This document shows positions 9,131 through 19,413 of a DNA stretch of 64,000 nucleotides, in pieces; the first letter of the stretch is position 1, and each line of letters opens with the position of its first letter. The stretch comes from Zeugodacus cucurbitae (lineage: Eukaryota > Arthropoda > Insecta > Diptera > Tephritidae): positions 7,656,501-7,720,500 of the forward strand of contig NC_071672.1 of assembly GCF_028554725.1 (NCBI RefSeq), given 5' to 3'. The notes under the pieces were generated by a model that was not told the DNA's origin, ran no database searches, and was given only the letters and a program-made list of their open reading frames with translations. The translations under genes and the position numbers were made by a program.

Positions 9131-9650
9131 GTCTTGTCTTGTCCTGTCTTGTCTTGTCTTGTCTTGTCTTGTCTTGTCTTGTCTTGTCTTGTCTTGTCTT
9201 GTCTTGTCTTGTCTTGTCTTGTCTTGTCTTGTCTTGTCTTGTCTTGTCTTGTCTTGTCTTGTCTTGTCTTGTCTTGTCTTGTCTTGTCTTGTCTTGTCTT
9301 AATTTAAAAACAAATCAAACACAATTGTCTTGTCTTGTCTTGTCTTGTCTTGTCTTGTCTTGTCTTGTCTTGTCTTGTCTTAATTTAAAAACAAATCAAA
9401 CACAATTGTCTTGTCTTGTCTTGTCTTGTCTTGTCTTGTCTTGTCTTGTCTTATCTTCTTAATTAATTTAAAAACAAATCAAACACAATTGTCTTGTCTT
9501 GTCTTGTCTTGTCTTGTCTTGTCTTGTCTTGTCTTAATTTAAAAACAAATCAAACACAATTGTCTTGTCTTGTCTTGTCTTGTCTTGTCTTGTCTTGTCT
9601 TGTCATGTCATGTCTTGTCATGTCATGTCTTCTCTTGTTTTGTCTTATCT
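9131..9650. repeat. Cluster of 5'-truncated alpha spacers
   Basis: Begins with a pure tract (9,146-9,300). At 9,301, 9,382 and 9,536 alpha spacers start directly at AATTTAAAAAC after GTCTT, lacking ATCTTCTTAATT, so they have lost the TTAATTAA palindrome but keep ACAATTG. A full alpha lies near 9,457. The same truncated junction in three neighbouring copies points to one deletion followed by local tandem amplification at about 81 bp. Confidence 0.9.
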
Positions 9651-9853
9651 TCTTAATTAATTTAAAAACAAATCAAACACAATTGTCTTGTCTTGTCTTG
9701 CATTTTCCTGTCTGGCCTTGTCTTGTCTTATCTTCTTAATTAATTTAAAAACAAATCAAACACAATTGTCTTGTCTTGTCCTGTCTTGTCTTGTCTTGTC
9801 TTGTCTTGTCCTGTCCTGTCTTGTCCTGTCTTGTCTTGTCTTGTCTTGTCTTG

Positions 9854-10199
9854 CCTTGTCTTGTCTTGTCTTGTCTTGTCTTGTCTTGTCTTGTCTTGTC
9901 TTGTCTTGTCTTGTCTTGTCTTGTCTTGTCTTGTCTTGTCTTGTCTTGTCTTGTCTTGTCTTGTCTTGTCTTGTCTTGTCTTGTCTTGTCTTGTCTTGTC
10001 TTGTCTTGTCTTGTCTTGTCTTGTCTTGTCTTGTCTTGTCTTGTCTTGTCTTGTCTTGTCTTGTCTTGTCTTGTCTTGTCTTGTCTTGTCTTGTCTTGTC
10101 TTGTCTTGTCTTGTCTTGTCTTGTCTTGTCTTGTCTTGTCTTGTCTTGTCTTGTCTTGTCTTGTCTTGTCTTGTCTTGTCTTGTCTTGTCTTGTCTTGT
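9854..10199 (+). repeat. Pure pentamer tract, about 69 copies
   Basis: Left edge degenerate (TGTCC and TTGCC variants at 9,780-9,855), then uninterrupted to the TATTTTCCTG border. Confidence 0.97.
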
Positions 10200-10348
10200 A
10201 TTTTCCTGTCTGGCCTTGTCTTGTCTTATCTTCTTAATTAATTTAAAAACAAATCAAGCACAATTGTCTTGTCTTGTCTTGTATTTTCCTGTCTGGCCTT
10301 GTCTTTTCTTATCTTCTTAATTAATTTAAAAACAAATCAAACACAATT

Positions 10349-10565
10349 GTCTTGTCTTGTCTTGTCTTGTCTTGTCTTGTCTTGTCTTGTCTTGTCTTGT
10401 CTTGTCTTGTCTTGTCTTGTCTTGTCTTGTCTTGTCTTGTCTTGTCTTGTCTTGTCTTGTCTTGTCTTGTCTTGTCTTGTCTTGTCTTGTCTTGTCTTGT
10501 CTTGTCTTGTCTTGTCTTGTCTTGTCTTGTCTTGTCTTGTCTTGTCTTGTCTTGTCTTGTCTTGT
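10349..10565 (+). repeat. Pure pentamer tract, about 43 copies
   Basis: Uninterrupted between an alpha spacer and a TATTTTCCTGTCTGGCC border; the shortest array of its unit family. Confidence 0.97.
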
Positions 10566-10712
10566 ATTTTCCTGTCTGGCCTTGTCTTGTCTTATCTTCT
10601 TAATTAATTTAAAAACAAATCAAACACAATTGTCTTGTCTTGTCTTGTATTTTCCTGTCTGGCCTTGTCTTTTCTTATCTTCTTAATTAATTTAAAAACA
10701 AATCAAACACAA

Positions 10713-11187
10713 TTGTCTTGTCTTGTCTTGTCTTGTCTTGTCTTGTCTTGTCTTGTCTTGTCTTGTCTTGTCTTGTCTTGTCTTGTCTTGTCTTGTCTTG
10801 TCTCGTCTTGTCTTGTCTTGTCTTGTCTTGTCTTGTCTTGTCTTGTCTTGTCTTGTCTTGTCTTGTCTTGTCTTGTCTTGTCTTGTCTTGTCTTGTCTTG
10901 TCTTGTCTTGTCTTGTCTTGTCTTGTCTTGTCTTGTCTTGTCTTGTCTTGTCTTGTCTTGTCTTGTCTTGTCTTGTCTTGTCTTGTCTTGTCTTGTCTTG
11001 TCTTGTCTTGTCTTGTCTTGTCTTGTCTTGTCTTGTCTTGTCTTGTCTTGTCTTGTCTTGTCTTGTCTTGTCTTGTCTTGTCTTGTCTTGTCTTGTCTTG
11101 TCTTGTCTTGTCTTGTCTTGTCTTGTCTTGTCTTGTCTTGTCTTGTCTTGTCTTGTCTTGTCTTGTCTTGTCTTGTCTTGTCTTGTA
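10713..11187 (+). repeat. Pentamer tract, about 95 copies
   Basis: One T to C change at about 10,804 (TCTCG); otherwise uniform. Same borders as the preceding tract. Confidence 0.97.
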
Positions 11188-11334
11188 TTTTCCTGTCTGG
11201 CCTTGTCTTGTCTTATCTTCTTAATTAATTTAAAAACAAATCAAACACAATTGTCTTGTCTTGTCTTGTATTTTCCTGTCTGGCCTTGTCTTTTCTTATC
11301 TTCTTAATTAATTTAAAAACAAATCAAACACAAT

Positions 11335-11713
11335 TGTCTTGTCTTGTCTTGTCTTGTCTTGTCTTGTCTTGTCTTGTCTTGTCTTGTCTTGTCTTGTCTT
11401 GTCTTGTCTTGTCTTGTCTTGTCTTGTCTTGTCTTGTCTTGTCTTGTCTTGTCTTGTCTTGTCTTGTCTTGTCTTGTCTTGTCTTGTCTTGTCTTGTCTT
11501 GTCTTGTCTTGTCTTGTCTTGTCTTGTCTTGTCTTGTCTTGTCTTATCTTGTCTTGTCTTGTCTTGTCTTGTCTTGTCTTGTCTTGTCTTGTCTTGTCTT
11601 GTCTTGTCTTGTCTTGTCTTGTCTTGTCTTGTCTTGTCTTGTCTTGTCTTGTCTTGTCTTGTCTTGTCTTGTCTTGTCTTGTCTTGTCTTGTCTTGTCTT
11701 GTCTTGTCTTGTC
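11335..11713 (+). repeat. Pentamer tract, about 76 copies
   Basis: One G to A change at about 11,546 (CTTAT). Right border is TTTTCTTGTCTGGCC rather than TATTTTCC, marking the end of this unit family. Confidence 0.97.
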
Positions 11714-11815
11714 TTTTCTTGTCTGGCCTTGTCTTGTCTTGTTTTATCTTCTTAATTAATTTAAAAAAAAAAATCAAACACAATAGTCCTGTCTTGTCTT
11801 GTTTTGTCTTCTCTT

Positions 11816-11847
11816 CTTAATTAATTTAGAAACAAATAAAAAAAATG
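11816..11847 (+). repeat. Beta-prime spacer (TTAATTAATTTAG form)
   Basis: Beta-type body and A-run, but an alpha-like left end with A where beta has G (TTAATTAATTTAGAAAC). It follows TTTTGTCTTCTCTT and is followed by GACTTGTCTTG and the TTTCGCC segment, whereas true beta is mostly followed by the TCATG segment. Copies occur once per unit, for example near 13,926, 15,901, 17,506, 20,831, 26,908, 29,423, 31,648, 34,119, 34,906, 36,556, 41,450 and 43,463. It may be a point mutant of beta or an alpha/beta recombinant. Confidence 0.92.
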
Positions 11848-11896
11848 TCTTGACTTGTCTTGTATTTTCCTGTTTCGCCTTGTCTTGTCTTATCTT

Positions 11897-11930
11897 CTTA
11901 ATTAATTTAAAAATAAATCAAACACAATTG
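11897..11930 (+). repeat. Alpha spacer, AAAAATAAAT variant
   Basis: Central C to T change gives AAAAATAAATC; a sub-form reads AAAAATAAATTAAAC (for example near 18,965, 22,290, 27,005). It sits downstream of a beta-prime spacer and its TTTCGCC segment and upstream of the segment leading to a beta spacer. A hybrid-looking form with the beta-type left end TTAATTAGTTTA followed by AAAATAAATC is at 39,407-39,440 and 40,148-40,181. Confidence 0.92.
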
Positions 11931-12551
11931 TCTTGTCTTGTCTTGTTTTGTCTTGTCATGTCTTGTCTTGTCTTGTCTTGTCCTGTCTTGTCTTCTTAAT
12001 TAGTTTTGAAACAAATAAAAAAATGTCTTGTCTTGTTTTGTTTTGTCATGTCTTGTCATGTCATGTCTTCTCTTGTCTTGTCTTATCTTCTTAATTAATT
12101 TAAAAACAAATCAAACACAATTGTCTTGTCTTGTCTTGTCTTGTCTTGTCTTGTCTTGTCTTGTCTTGTCTTGTCTTGTCTTTTCGTGTCTTGTCTTTTC
12201 TTGTCTGGTCTTGTCTTGTCTTGTCTTATCTTCTTAATTAATTTAAAAGCAAATCAAACACAATTGTCTTGTCTTGTCTTGTATTTTCCTGTTTCGCCTT
12301 GTCTTGTCTTATCTTCTTAATTAATTTAAAAACAAATCAAACACAATTGTCTTGTCTTGTCTTGTTTTGTCCTGTCATGTCTTGTCATGTCTTGTCTTGT
12401 CTTGTCCTGTCTTTTCTTCTTAATTAGTTTAGAAACAAATAAAAAAAATGTCTTGTCTTGTTTTGTTTTGTCATGTCATGTCTTCTCTTGTTTTGTCTTA
12501 TCTTCTTAATTAATTTAAAAACAAATCAAACACAATTGTCTTGTCTTGTCT

Positions 12552-12570
12552 TGTATTTTCCAGTCTGGCC
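12552..12570 (+). repeat. Diverged pentamer segment TGTATTTTCCAGTCTGGCC (type example)
   Basis: A variant block that sits directly left of most long pentamer tracts from 12 kb onward; a CTG form replaces CAG in the older-looking copies (1,889, 3,975, 10,199, 25,791). It acts as the left border of expanding arrays: pure CTTGT repeats begin immediately after its final GGCC. Confidence 0.92.
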
Positions 12571-13836
12571 TTGTCTTGTCTTGTCTTGTCTTGTCTTGTC
12601 TTGCCTTGTCTTGTCTTGTCTTGTCTTGTCTTGTCTTGTCTTGTCTTGTCTTGTCTTGTCTTGTCTGGTCTGGTCTTGTCTTGTCTTGTCTTGTCTTGTC
12701 TTGTCTTGTCTTGTCTTGTCTTGTCTTGTCTTGTCTGGCCTTGTCTTGTCTTGTCTTGTCTTGTCTTGTCTTGTCTTGTCTTGTCTTGTCTTGTCTTGTC
12801 TTGTCTTGTCTTGTCTTGTCTTGTCTTGTCTTGTCTTGTCTTGTCTTGTCTTGTCTTGTCTTGTCTTGTCTTGTCTTGTCTTGTCTTGTCTTGTCTTGTC
12901 TTGTCTTGTCTTGTCTTGTCTTGTCTTGTCTTGTCTTGTCTTGTCTTGTCTTGTCTTGTCTTGTCTTGTCTTGTCTTGTCTTGTCTTGTCTTGTCTTGTC
13001 TTGTCTTGTCTTGTCTTGTCTTGTCTTGTCTTGTCTTGTCTTGTCTTGTCTTGTCTTGTCTTGTCTTGTCTTGTCTTGTCTTGTCTTGTCTTGTCTTGTC
13101 TTGTCTTGTCTTGTCTTGTCTTGTCTTGTCTTGTCTTGTCTTGTCTTGTCTTGTCTTGTCTTGTCTTGTCTTGTCTTGTCTTGTCTTGTCTTGTCTTGTC
13201 TTGTCTTGTCTTGTCTTGTCTTGTCTTGTCTTGTCTTGTCTTGTCTTGTCTTGTCTTGTCTTGTCTTGTCTTGTCTTGCCTTGTCTTGTCTTGTCTTGTC
13301 TTGTCTTGTCTTGTCTTGTCTTGTCTTGTCTTGTCTTGTCTTGTCTTGTCTTGTCTTGTCTTGTCTTGTCTTGTCTTGTCTTGTCTTGTCTTGTCTTGTC
13401 TTGTCTTGTCTTGTCTTGTCTTGTCTTGTCTTGTCTTGTCTTGTCTTGTCTTGTCTTGTCTTGTCTTGTCTTGTCTTGTCTTGTCTTGTCTTGTCTTGTC
13501 TTGTCTTGTCTTGTCTTGTCTTGTCTTGTCTTGTCTTGTCTTGTCTTGTCTTGTCTTGTCTTGTCTTGTCTTGTCTTGTCTTGTCTTGTCTTGTCTTGTC
13601 TTGTCTTGTCTTGTCTTGTCTTGTCTTGTCTTGTCTTGTCTTGTCTTGTCTTGTCTTGTCTTGTCTTGTCTTGTCTTGTCTTGTCTTGTCTTGTCTTGTC
13701 TTGTCTTGTCTTGTCTTGTCTTGTCTTGTCTTGTCTTGTCTTGTCTTGTCTTGTCTTGTCTTGTCTTGTCTTGTCTTGTCTTGTCTTGTCTTGTCTTGTC
13801 TTGTCTTGTCTAGTCTTGTCTTGTCTTGTCTTGTCT
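12571..13836 (+). repeat. Very long pentamer tract, about 250 copies
   Basis: Left part carries TTGCC (12,603), TCTGGTCTGG (12,664-12,673) and TCTGGCC (12,735-12,740). From there it is pure to 13,278 and again from 13,281 to about 13,811, where one TAG variant occurs before the TCTGGCC border. Confidence 0.97.
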
Positions 13837-14491
13837 GGCCTTGTCTTGTCTTGTTTTATCTTCTTAATTAATTTAAAAACAAATCAAACACAATAGTCCT
13901 GTCTTGTCTTGTTTTGTCTTCTCTTCTTAATTAATTTAGAAACAAATAAAAAAAATGTCTTGACTTGTCTTGTATTTTCCTGTTTCGCCTTGTCTTGTCA
14001 TATCTTCTTAATTAATTTAAAAATAAATCAAACACAATTGTCTTGTCTTGTCTTGTCTTGTCCTGTCTTGTCTTCTTAATTAGTTTAGAAACAAATAAAA
14101 AAATGTCTTGTCTTGTTTTGTTTTGTCATGTCTTGTCATGTCATGTCTTCTCTTGTTTTGTCTTATCTTCTTAATTAATTTAAAAACAAATCAAACACAA
14201 TTGTCTTGTCTTGTCTTGTCTTGTCTTGTCTTGTCTTGTCTTTTCGTGTCTTGTCTTTTCTTGTCTGGTCTTGTCTTGTCTTGTCTTATCTTCTTAATTA
14301 ATTTAAAAGCAAATCAAACACAATTGTCTTGTCTTGTCTTGTATTTTCCTGTTTCGCCTTGTCTTGTCTTATCTTCTTAATTAATTTAAAAACAAATCAA
14401 ACACAATTGTCTTGTCTTGTCTTGTCTTGTCTTGTCTTGTCTTGTCTTTTCGTGTCTTGTCTTTTCTTGTCTGGTCTTGTCTTGTCTTGTC

Positions 14492-14520
14492 TTATCTTCT
14501 TAACTTGTCTTGTCTTGTAT
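14492..14520 (+). repeat. Alpha spacer reduced to CTTAA
   Basis: The usual TCTTATCTTCTTAA is followed at once by CTTGTCTTGTCTTG and a TTTCGCC segment, so about 29 bp of the spacer are missing. All neighbours are full length. Confidence 0.9.
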
Positions 14521-15070
14521 TTTCCTGTTTCGCCTTGTCTTGTCTTATCTTCTTAATTAATTTAAAAACAAATCAAACACAATTGTCTTGTCTTGTCTTG
14601 TTTTGTCCTGTCATGTCTTCTCTTGTTTTGTCTTATCTTCTTAATTAATTTAAAAACAAATCAAACACAATTGTCTTGTCTTGTCTTGTATTTTCCTGTT
14701 TCGCCTTGTCTTGTCTTATCTTCTTAATTAATTTAAAAACAAATCAAACACAATTGTCTTGTCTTGTCTTGTTTTGTCCTGTCATGTCTTCTCTTGTTTT
14801 GTCTTATCTTCTTAATTAATTTAAAAACAAATCAAACACAATTGTCTTGTCTTGTCTTGTATTTTCCAGTCTGGCCTTGTCTTGTCATGTCTTGTCTTGT
14901 CTTGTCCTGTCTTGTCTTCTTAATTAGTTTAGAAACAAATAAAAAAAATGTCTTGTCTTGTTTTGTTTTGTCATGTCATGTCTTCTCTTGTTTTGTCTTA
15001 TCTTCTTAATTAATTTAAAAACAAATCAAACACAATTGTCTTGTCTTGTCTTGTATTTTCCAGTCTGGCC

Positions 15071-15812
15071 TTGTCTTGTCTTGTCTTGTCTTGTCTTGTC
15101 TTGTCTTGTCTTGTCTTGTCTTGTCTTGTCTTGTCTTGTCTTGTCTTGTCTTGTCTTGTCTTGTCTTGTCTTGTCTTGTCTTGTCTTGTCTTGTCTTGTC
15201 TTGTCTTGTCTCGTCTTGTCTTGTCTTGTCTTGTCTTGTCTTGTCTTGTCTTGTCTTGTCTTGTCTTGTCTTGTCTTGTCTTGTCTTGTCTTGTCTTGTC
15301 TTGTCTTGTCTTGTCTTGTCTTGTCTTGTCTTGTCTTGTCTTGTCTTGTCTTGTCTTGTCTTGTCTTGTCTTGTCTTGTCTTGTCTTGTCTTGTCTTGTC
15401 TTGTCTTGTCTTGTCTTGTCTTGTCTTGTCTTGTCTTGTCTTGTCTTGTCTTGTCTTGTCTTGTCTTGTCTTGTCTTGTCTTGTCTTGTCTTGTCTTGTC
15501 TTGTCTTGTCTTGTCTTGTCTTGTCTTGTCTTGTCTTGTCTTGTCTTGTCTTGTCTTGTCTTGTCTTGTCTTGTCTTGTCTTGTCTTGTCTTGTCTTGTC
15601 TTGTCTTGTCTTGTCTTGTCTTGTCTTGTCTTGTCTTGTCTTGTCTTGTCTTGTCTTGTCTTGTCTTGTCTTGTCTTGTCTTGTCTTGTCTTGTCTTGTC
15701 TTGTCTTGTCTTGTCTTGTCTTGTCTTGTCTTGTCTTGTCTTGTCTTGTCTTGTCTTGTCTTGTCTTGTCTTGTCTTGTCTTGTCTTGTCTTGTCTTGTC
15801 TTGTCTTGTCTG
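15071..15812 (+). repeat. Very long pentamer tract, about 148 copies
   Basis: A single T to C change at 15,212; no TTGCC variant at the left edge, unlike its siblings at 12.6, 16.6, 18.2 and 21.6 kb. Confidence 0.97.
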
Positions 15813-16597
15813 GCCTTGTCTTGTCTTGTTTTATCTTCTTAATTAATTTAAAAACAAATCAAACACAATAGTCCTGTCTTGTCTTGTTTTGTCTTCTCTT
15901 CTTAATTAATTTAGAAACAAATAAAAAAAATGTCTTGACTTGTCTTGCATTTTCCTGTTTCGCCTTGTCTTATCTTCTTAATTAATTTAAAAATAAATCA
16001 AACACAATTGTCTTGTCTTGTCTTGTCTTGTCCTGTCTTGTCTTCTTAATTAGTTTAGAAACAAATAAAAAAATGTCTTGTCTTGTTTTGTTTTGTCATG
16101 TCTTGTCATGTCATGTCTTCTCTTGTTTTGTCTTATCTTCTTAATTAATTTAAAAACAAATCAAACACAATTGTCTTGTCTTGTCTTGTCTTGTCTTGTC
16201 TTGTCTTTTCGTGTCTTGTCTTTTCTTGTCTGGTCTTGTCTTGTCTTGTCTTATCTTCTTAATTAATTTAAAAGCAAATCAAACACAATTGTCTTGTCTT
16301 GTCTTGTATTTTCCTGTTTCGCCTTGTCTTGTCTTATCTTCTTAATTAATTTAAAAACAAATCAAACACAATTGTCTTGTCTTGTCTTGTTTTGTCCTGT
16401 CATGTCTTGTCATGTCTTGTCTTGTCTTGTCCTGTCTTGTCTTCTTAATTAGTTTAGAAACAAATAAAAAAAATGTCTTGTCTTGTTTTGTTTTGTCATG
16501 TCATGTCTTCTCTTGTTTTGTCTTATCTTCTTAATTAATTTAAAAACAAATCAAACACAATTGTCTTGTCTTGTCTTGTATTTTCCAGTCTGGCCTT

Positions 16598-17416
16598 GTC
16601 TTGTCTTGTCTTGTCTTGTCTTGTCTTGTCTTGCCTTGTCTTGTCTTGTCTTGTCTTGTCTTGTCTTGTCTTGTCTTGTCTTGTCTTGTCTTGTCTTGTC
16701 TTGTCTTGTCTTGTCTTGTCTTGTCTTGTCTTGTCTTGTCTTGTCTTGTCTTGTCTTGTCTTGTCTTGTCTTGTCTTGTCTTGTCTTGTCTTGTCTTGTC
16801 TTGTCTTGTCTTGTCTTGTCTTGTCTTGTCTTGTCTTGTCTTGTCTTGTCTTGTCTTGTCTTGTCTTGTCTTGTCTTGTCTTGTCTTGTCTTGTCTTGTC
16901 TTGTCTTGTCTTGTCTTGTCTTGTCTTGTCTTGTCTTGTCTTGTCTTGTCTTGTCTTGTCTTGTCTTGTCTTGTCTTGTCTTGTCTTGTCTTGTCTTGTC
17001 TTGTCTTGTCTTGTCTTGTCTTGTCTTGTCTTGTCTTGTCTTGTCTTGTCTTGTCTTGTCTTGTCTTGTCTTGTCTTGTCTTGTCTTGTCTTGTCTTGTC
17101 TTGTCTTGTCTTGTCTTGTCTTGTCTTGTCTTGTCTTGTCTTGTCTTGTCTTGTCTTGTCTTGTCTTGTCTTGTCTTGTCTTGTCTTGTCTTGTCTTGTC
17201 TTGTCTTGTCTTGTCTTGTCTTGTCTTGTCTTGTCTTGTCTTGTCTTGTCTTGTCTTGTCTTGTCTTGTCTTGTCTTGTCTTGTCTTGTCTTGTCTTGTC
17301 TTGTCTTGTCTTGTCTTGTCTTGTCTTGTCTTGTCTTGTCTTGTCTTGTCTTGTCTTGTCTTGTCTTGTCTTGTCTTGTCTTGTCTTGTCTTGTCTTGTC
17401 TTGTCTTGTCTTGTCT
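16598..17416 (+). repeat. Very long pentamer tract, about 163 copies
   Basis: TTGCC variant at about 16,634, then about 780 bp (156 copies) with no change at all. Confidence 0.97.
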
Positions 17417-18187
17417 GGCCTTGTCTTGTCTTGTTTTATCTTCTTAATTAATTTAAAAACAAATCAAACACAATAGTCCTGTCTTGTCTTGTTTTGTCTT
17501 CTCTTCTTAATTAATTTAGAAACAAATAAAAAAAATGTCTTGACTTGTCTTGCATTTTCCTGTTTCGCCTTGTCTTATCTTCTTAATTAATTTAAAAATA
17601 AATCAAACACAATTGTCTTGTCTTGTCTTGTCTTGTCCTGTCTTGTCTTCTTAATTAGTTTAGAAACAAATAAAAAAATGTCTTGTCTTGTTTTGTTTTG
17701 TCATGTCTTGTCATGTCATGTCTTCTCTTCTTAATTAATTTAAAAACAAATCAAACACAATTGTCTTGTCTTGTCTTGTCTTGTCTTGTCTTGTCTTTTC
17801 GTGTCTTGTCTTTTCTTGTCTGGTCTTGTCTTGTCTTGTCTTATCTTCTTAATTAATTTAAAAGCAAATCAAACACAATTGTCTTGTCTTGTCTTGTATT
17901 TTCCTGTTTCGCCTTGTCTTGTCTTATCTTCTTAATTAATTTAAAAACAAATCAAACACAATTGTCTTGTCTTGTCTTGTTTTGTCCTGTCATGTCTTGT
18001 CATGTCTTGTCTTGTCTTGTCCTGTCTTGTCTTCTTAATTAGTTTAGAAACAAATAAAAAAAATGTCTTGTCTTGTTTTGTTTTGTCATGTCATGTCTTC
18101 TCTTGTTTTGTCTTATCTTCTTAATTAATTTAAAAACAAATCAAACACAATTGTCTTGTCTTGTCTTGTATTTTCCAGTCTGGCCTT

Positions 18188-18867
18188 GTCTTGTCTTGTC
18201 TTGTCTTGTCTTGTCTTGTCTTGCCTTGTCTTGTCTTGTCTTGTCTTGTCTTGTCTTGTCTTGTCTTGTCTTGTCTTGTCTTGTCTTGTCTTGTCTTTTC
18301 TTGTCTTGTCTTGTCTTGTCTTGTCTTGTCTTGTCTTGTCTTGTCTTGTCTTGTCTTGTCTTGTCTTGTCTTGTCTTGTCTTGTCTTGTCTTGTCTTGTC
18401 TTGTCTTGTCTTGTCTTGTCTTGTCTTGTCTTGTCTTGTCTTGTCTTGTCTTGTCTTGTCTTGTCTTGTCTTGTCTTGTCTTGTCTTGTCTTGTCTTGTC
18501 TTGTCTTGTCTTGTCTTGTCTTGTCTTGTCTTGTCTTGTCTTGTCTTGTCTTGTCTTGTCTTGTCTTGTCTTGTCTTGTCTTGTCTTGTCTTGTCTTGTC
18601 TTGTCTTGTCTTGTCTTGTCTTGTCTTGTCTTGTCTTGTCTTGTCTTGTCTTGTCTTGTCTTGTCTTGTCTTGTCTTGTCTTGTCTTGTCTTGTCTTGTC
18701 TTGTCTTGTCTTGTCTTGTCTTGTCTTGTCTTGTCTTGTCTTGTCTTGTCTTGTCTTGTCTTGTCTTGTCTTGTCTTGTCTTGTCTTGTCTTGTCTTGTC
18801 TTGTCTTGTCTTGTCTTGTCTTGTCTTGTCTTGTCTTGTCTTGTCTTGTCTTGTCTTGTCTTGTCTT
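18188..18867 (+). repeat. Long pentamer tract, about 136 copies
   Basis: TTGCC at about 18,224 and TTTTC at about 18,299, then pure. Ends TTTTCTTCTTAATTAATTTAG, directly into a beta-prime spacer. Confidence 0.97.
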
Positions 18868-19413
18868 TTCTTCTTAATTAATTTAGAAACAAATAAAAAA
18901 ATGTCTTGACTTGTCTTGTATTTTCCTGTTTCGCCTTGTCTTGTCTTATCTTCTTAATTAATTTAAAAATAAATTAAACACAATTTTCTTGTTTTGTCTT
19001 GTCATGTCTTGTCTTCTTAATTAGTTTAGAAACAAATAAAAAAATGTCTTGTCTTGTTTTGTTTTGTCATGTCTTGTCATGTCATGTCTTCTCTTGTTTT
19101 GTCTTATCTTCTTAATTAATTTAAAAACAAATCAAACACAATTGTCTTGTCTTGTCTTGTATTTTCCAGTCTGGCCTTGTCTTGTCTTGTCTTGTCTTGT
19201 CTTGTCTTGTCTTGTCTTGTCTTGTCTTGTCTTGTCTTGTCTTGTCTTGTCTTGCCTTGTCTTGTCTTGTCTTGTCTTGTCTTTTCGTGTCTTGTCTTTT
19301 CTTGTCTTGTCTTGTCTTGTCTTGTCTTGTCTTGTCTTGTCTTGTCTTGTCTTGTCTTGTCTTGTCTTGTCTTGTCTTGTCTTGTCTTGTCTTGTCTTGT
19401 CCTGTCTTGTCTT

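Larger units (their letters stand above)
9650..11760. repeat. Double-alpha plus array higher-order repeat
   Basis: Repeated unit: border TATTTTCCTGTCTGGCCTTGTCTTG, alpha, the same border ending TTGTCTTTTCTTATC, alpha, then a pure pentamer tract. Second borders at about 10,272, 10,638 and 11,259 give unit lengths of 366 and 621 bp, differing only by tract length. The first copy (about 9,690) carries a TGCATTTTCC variant. The last ends at TTTTCTTGTCTGGCC and an alpha with an expanded 11-A run near 11,763. Confidence 0.93.
11760..12418. repeat. Monomer region between unit families
   Basis: Alpha with expanded A-run, beta-prime (11,816), TTTCGCC segment, alpha AAAAATAAAT (11,897), beta, TCATG segment, alpha, short array with TTTTCG segment, AAAAGC alpha (12,233), TTTCGCC segment, alpha (12,316). 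This is the same order that closes each unit of the following 12.4-22.4 kb family. The beta near 11,998 has TTTTGAAAC in place of TTTAGAAAC. Confidence 0.9.
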
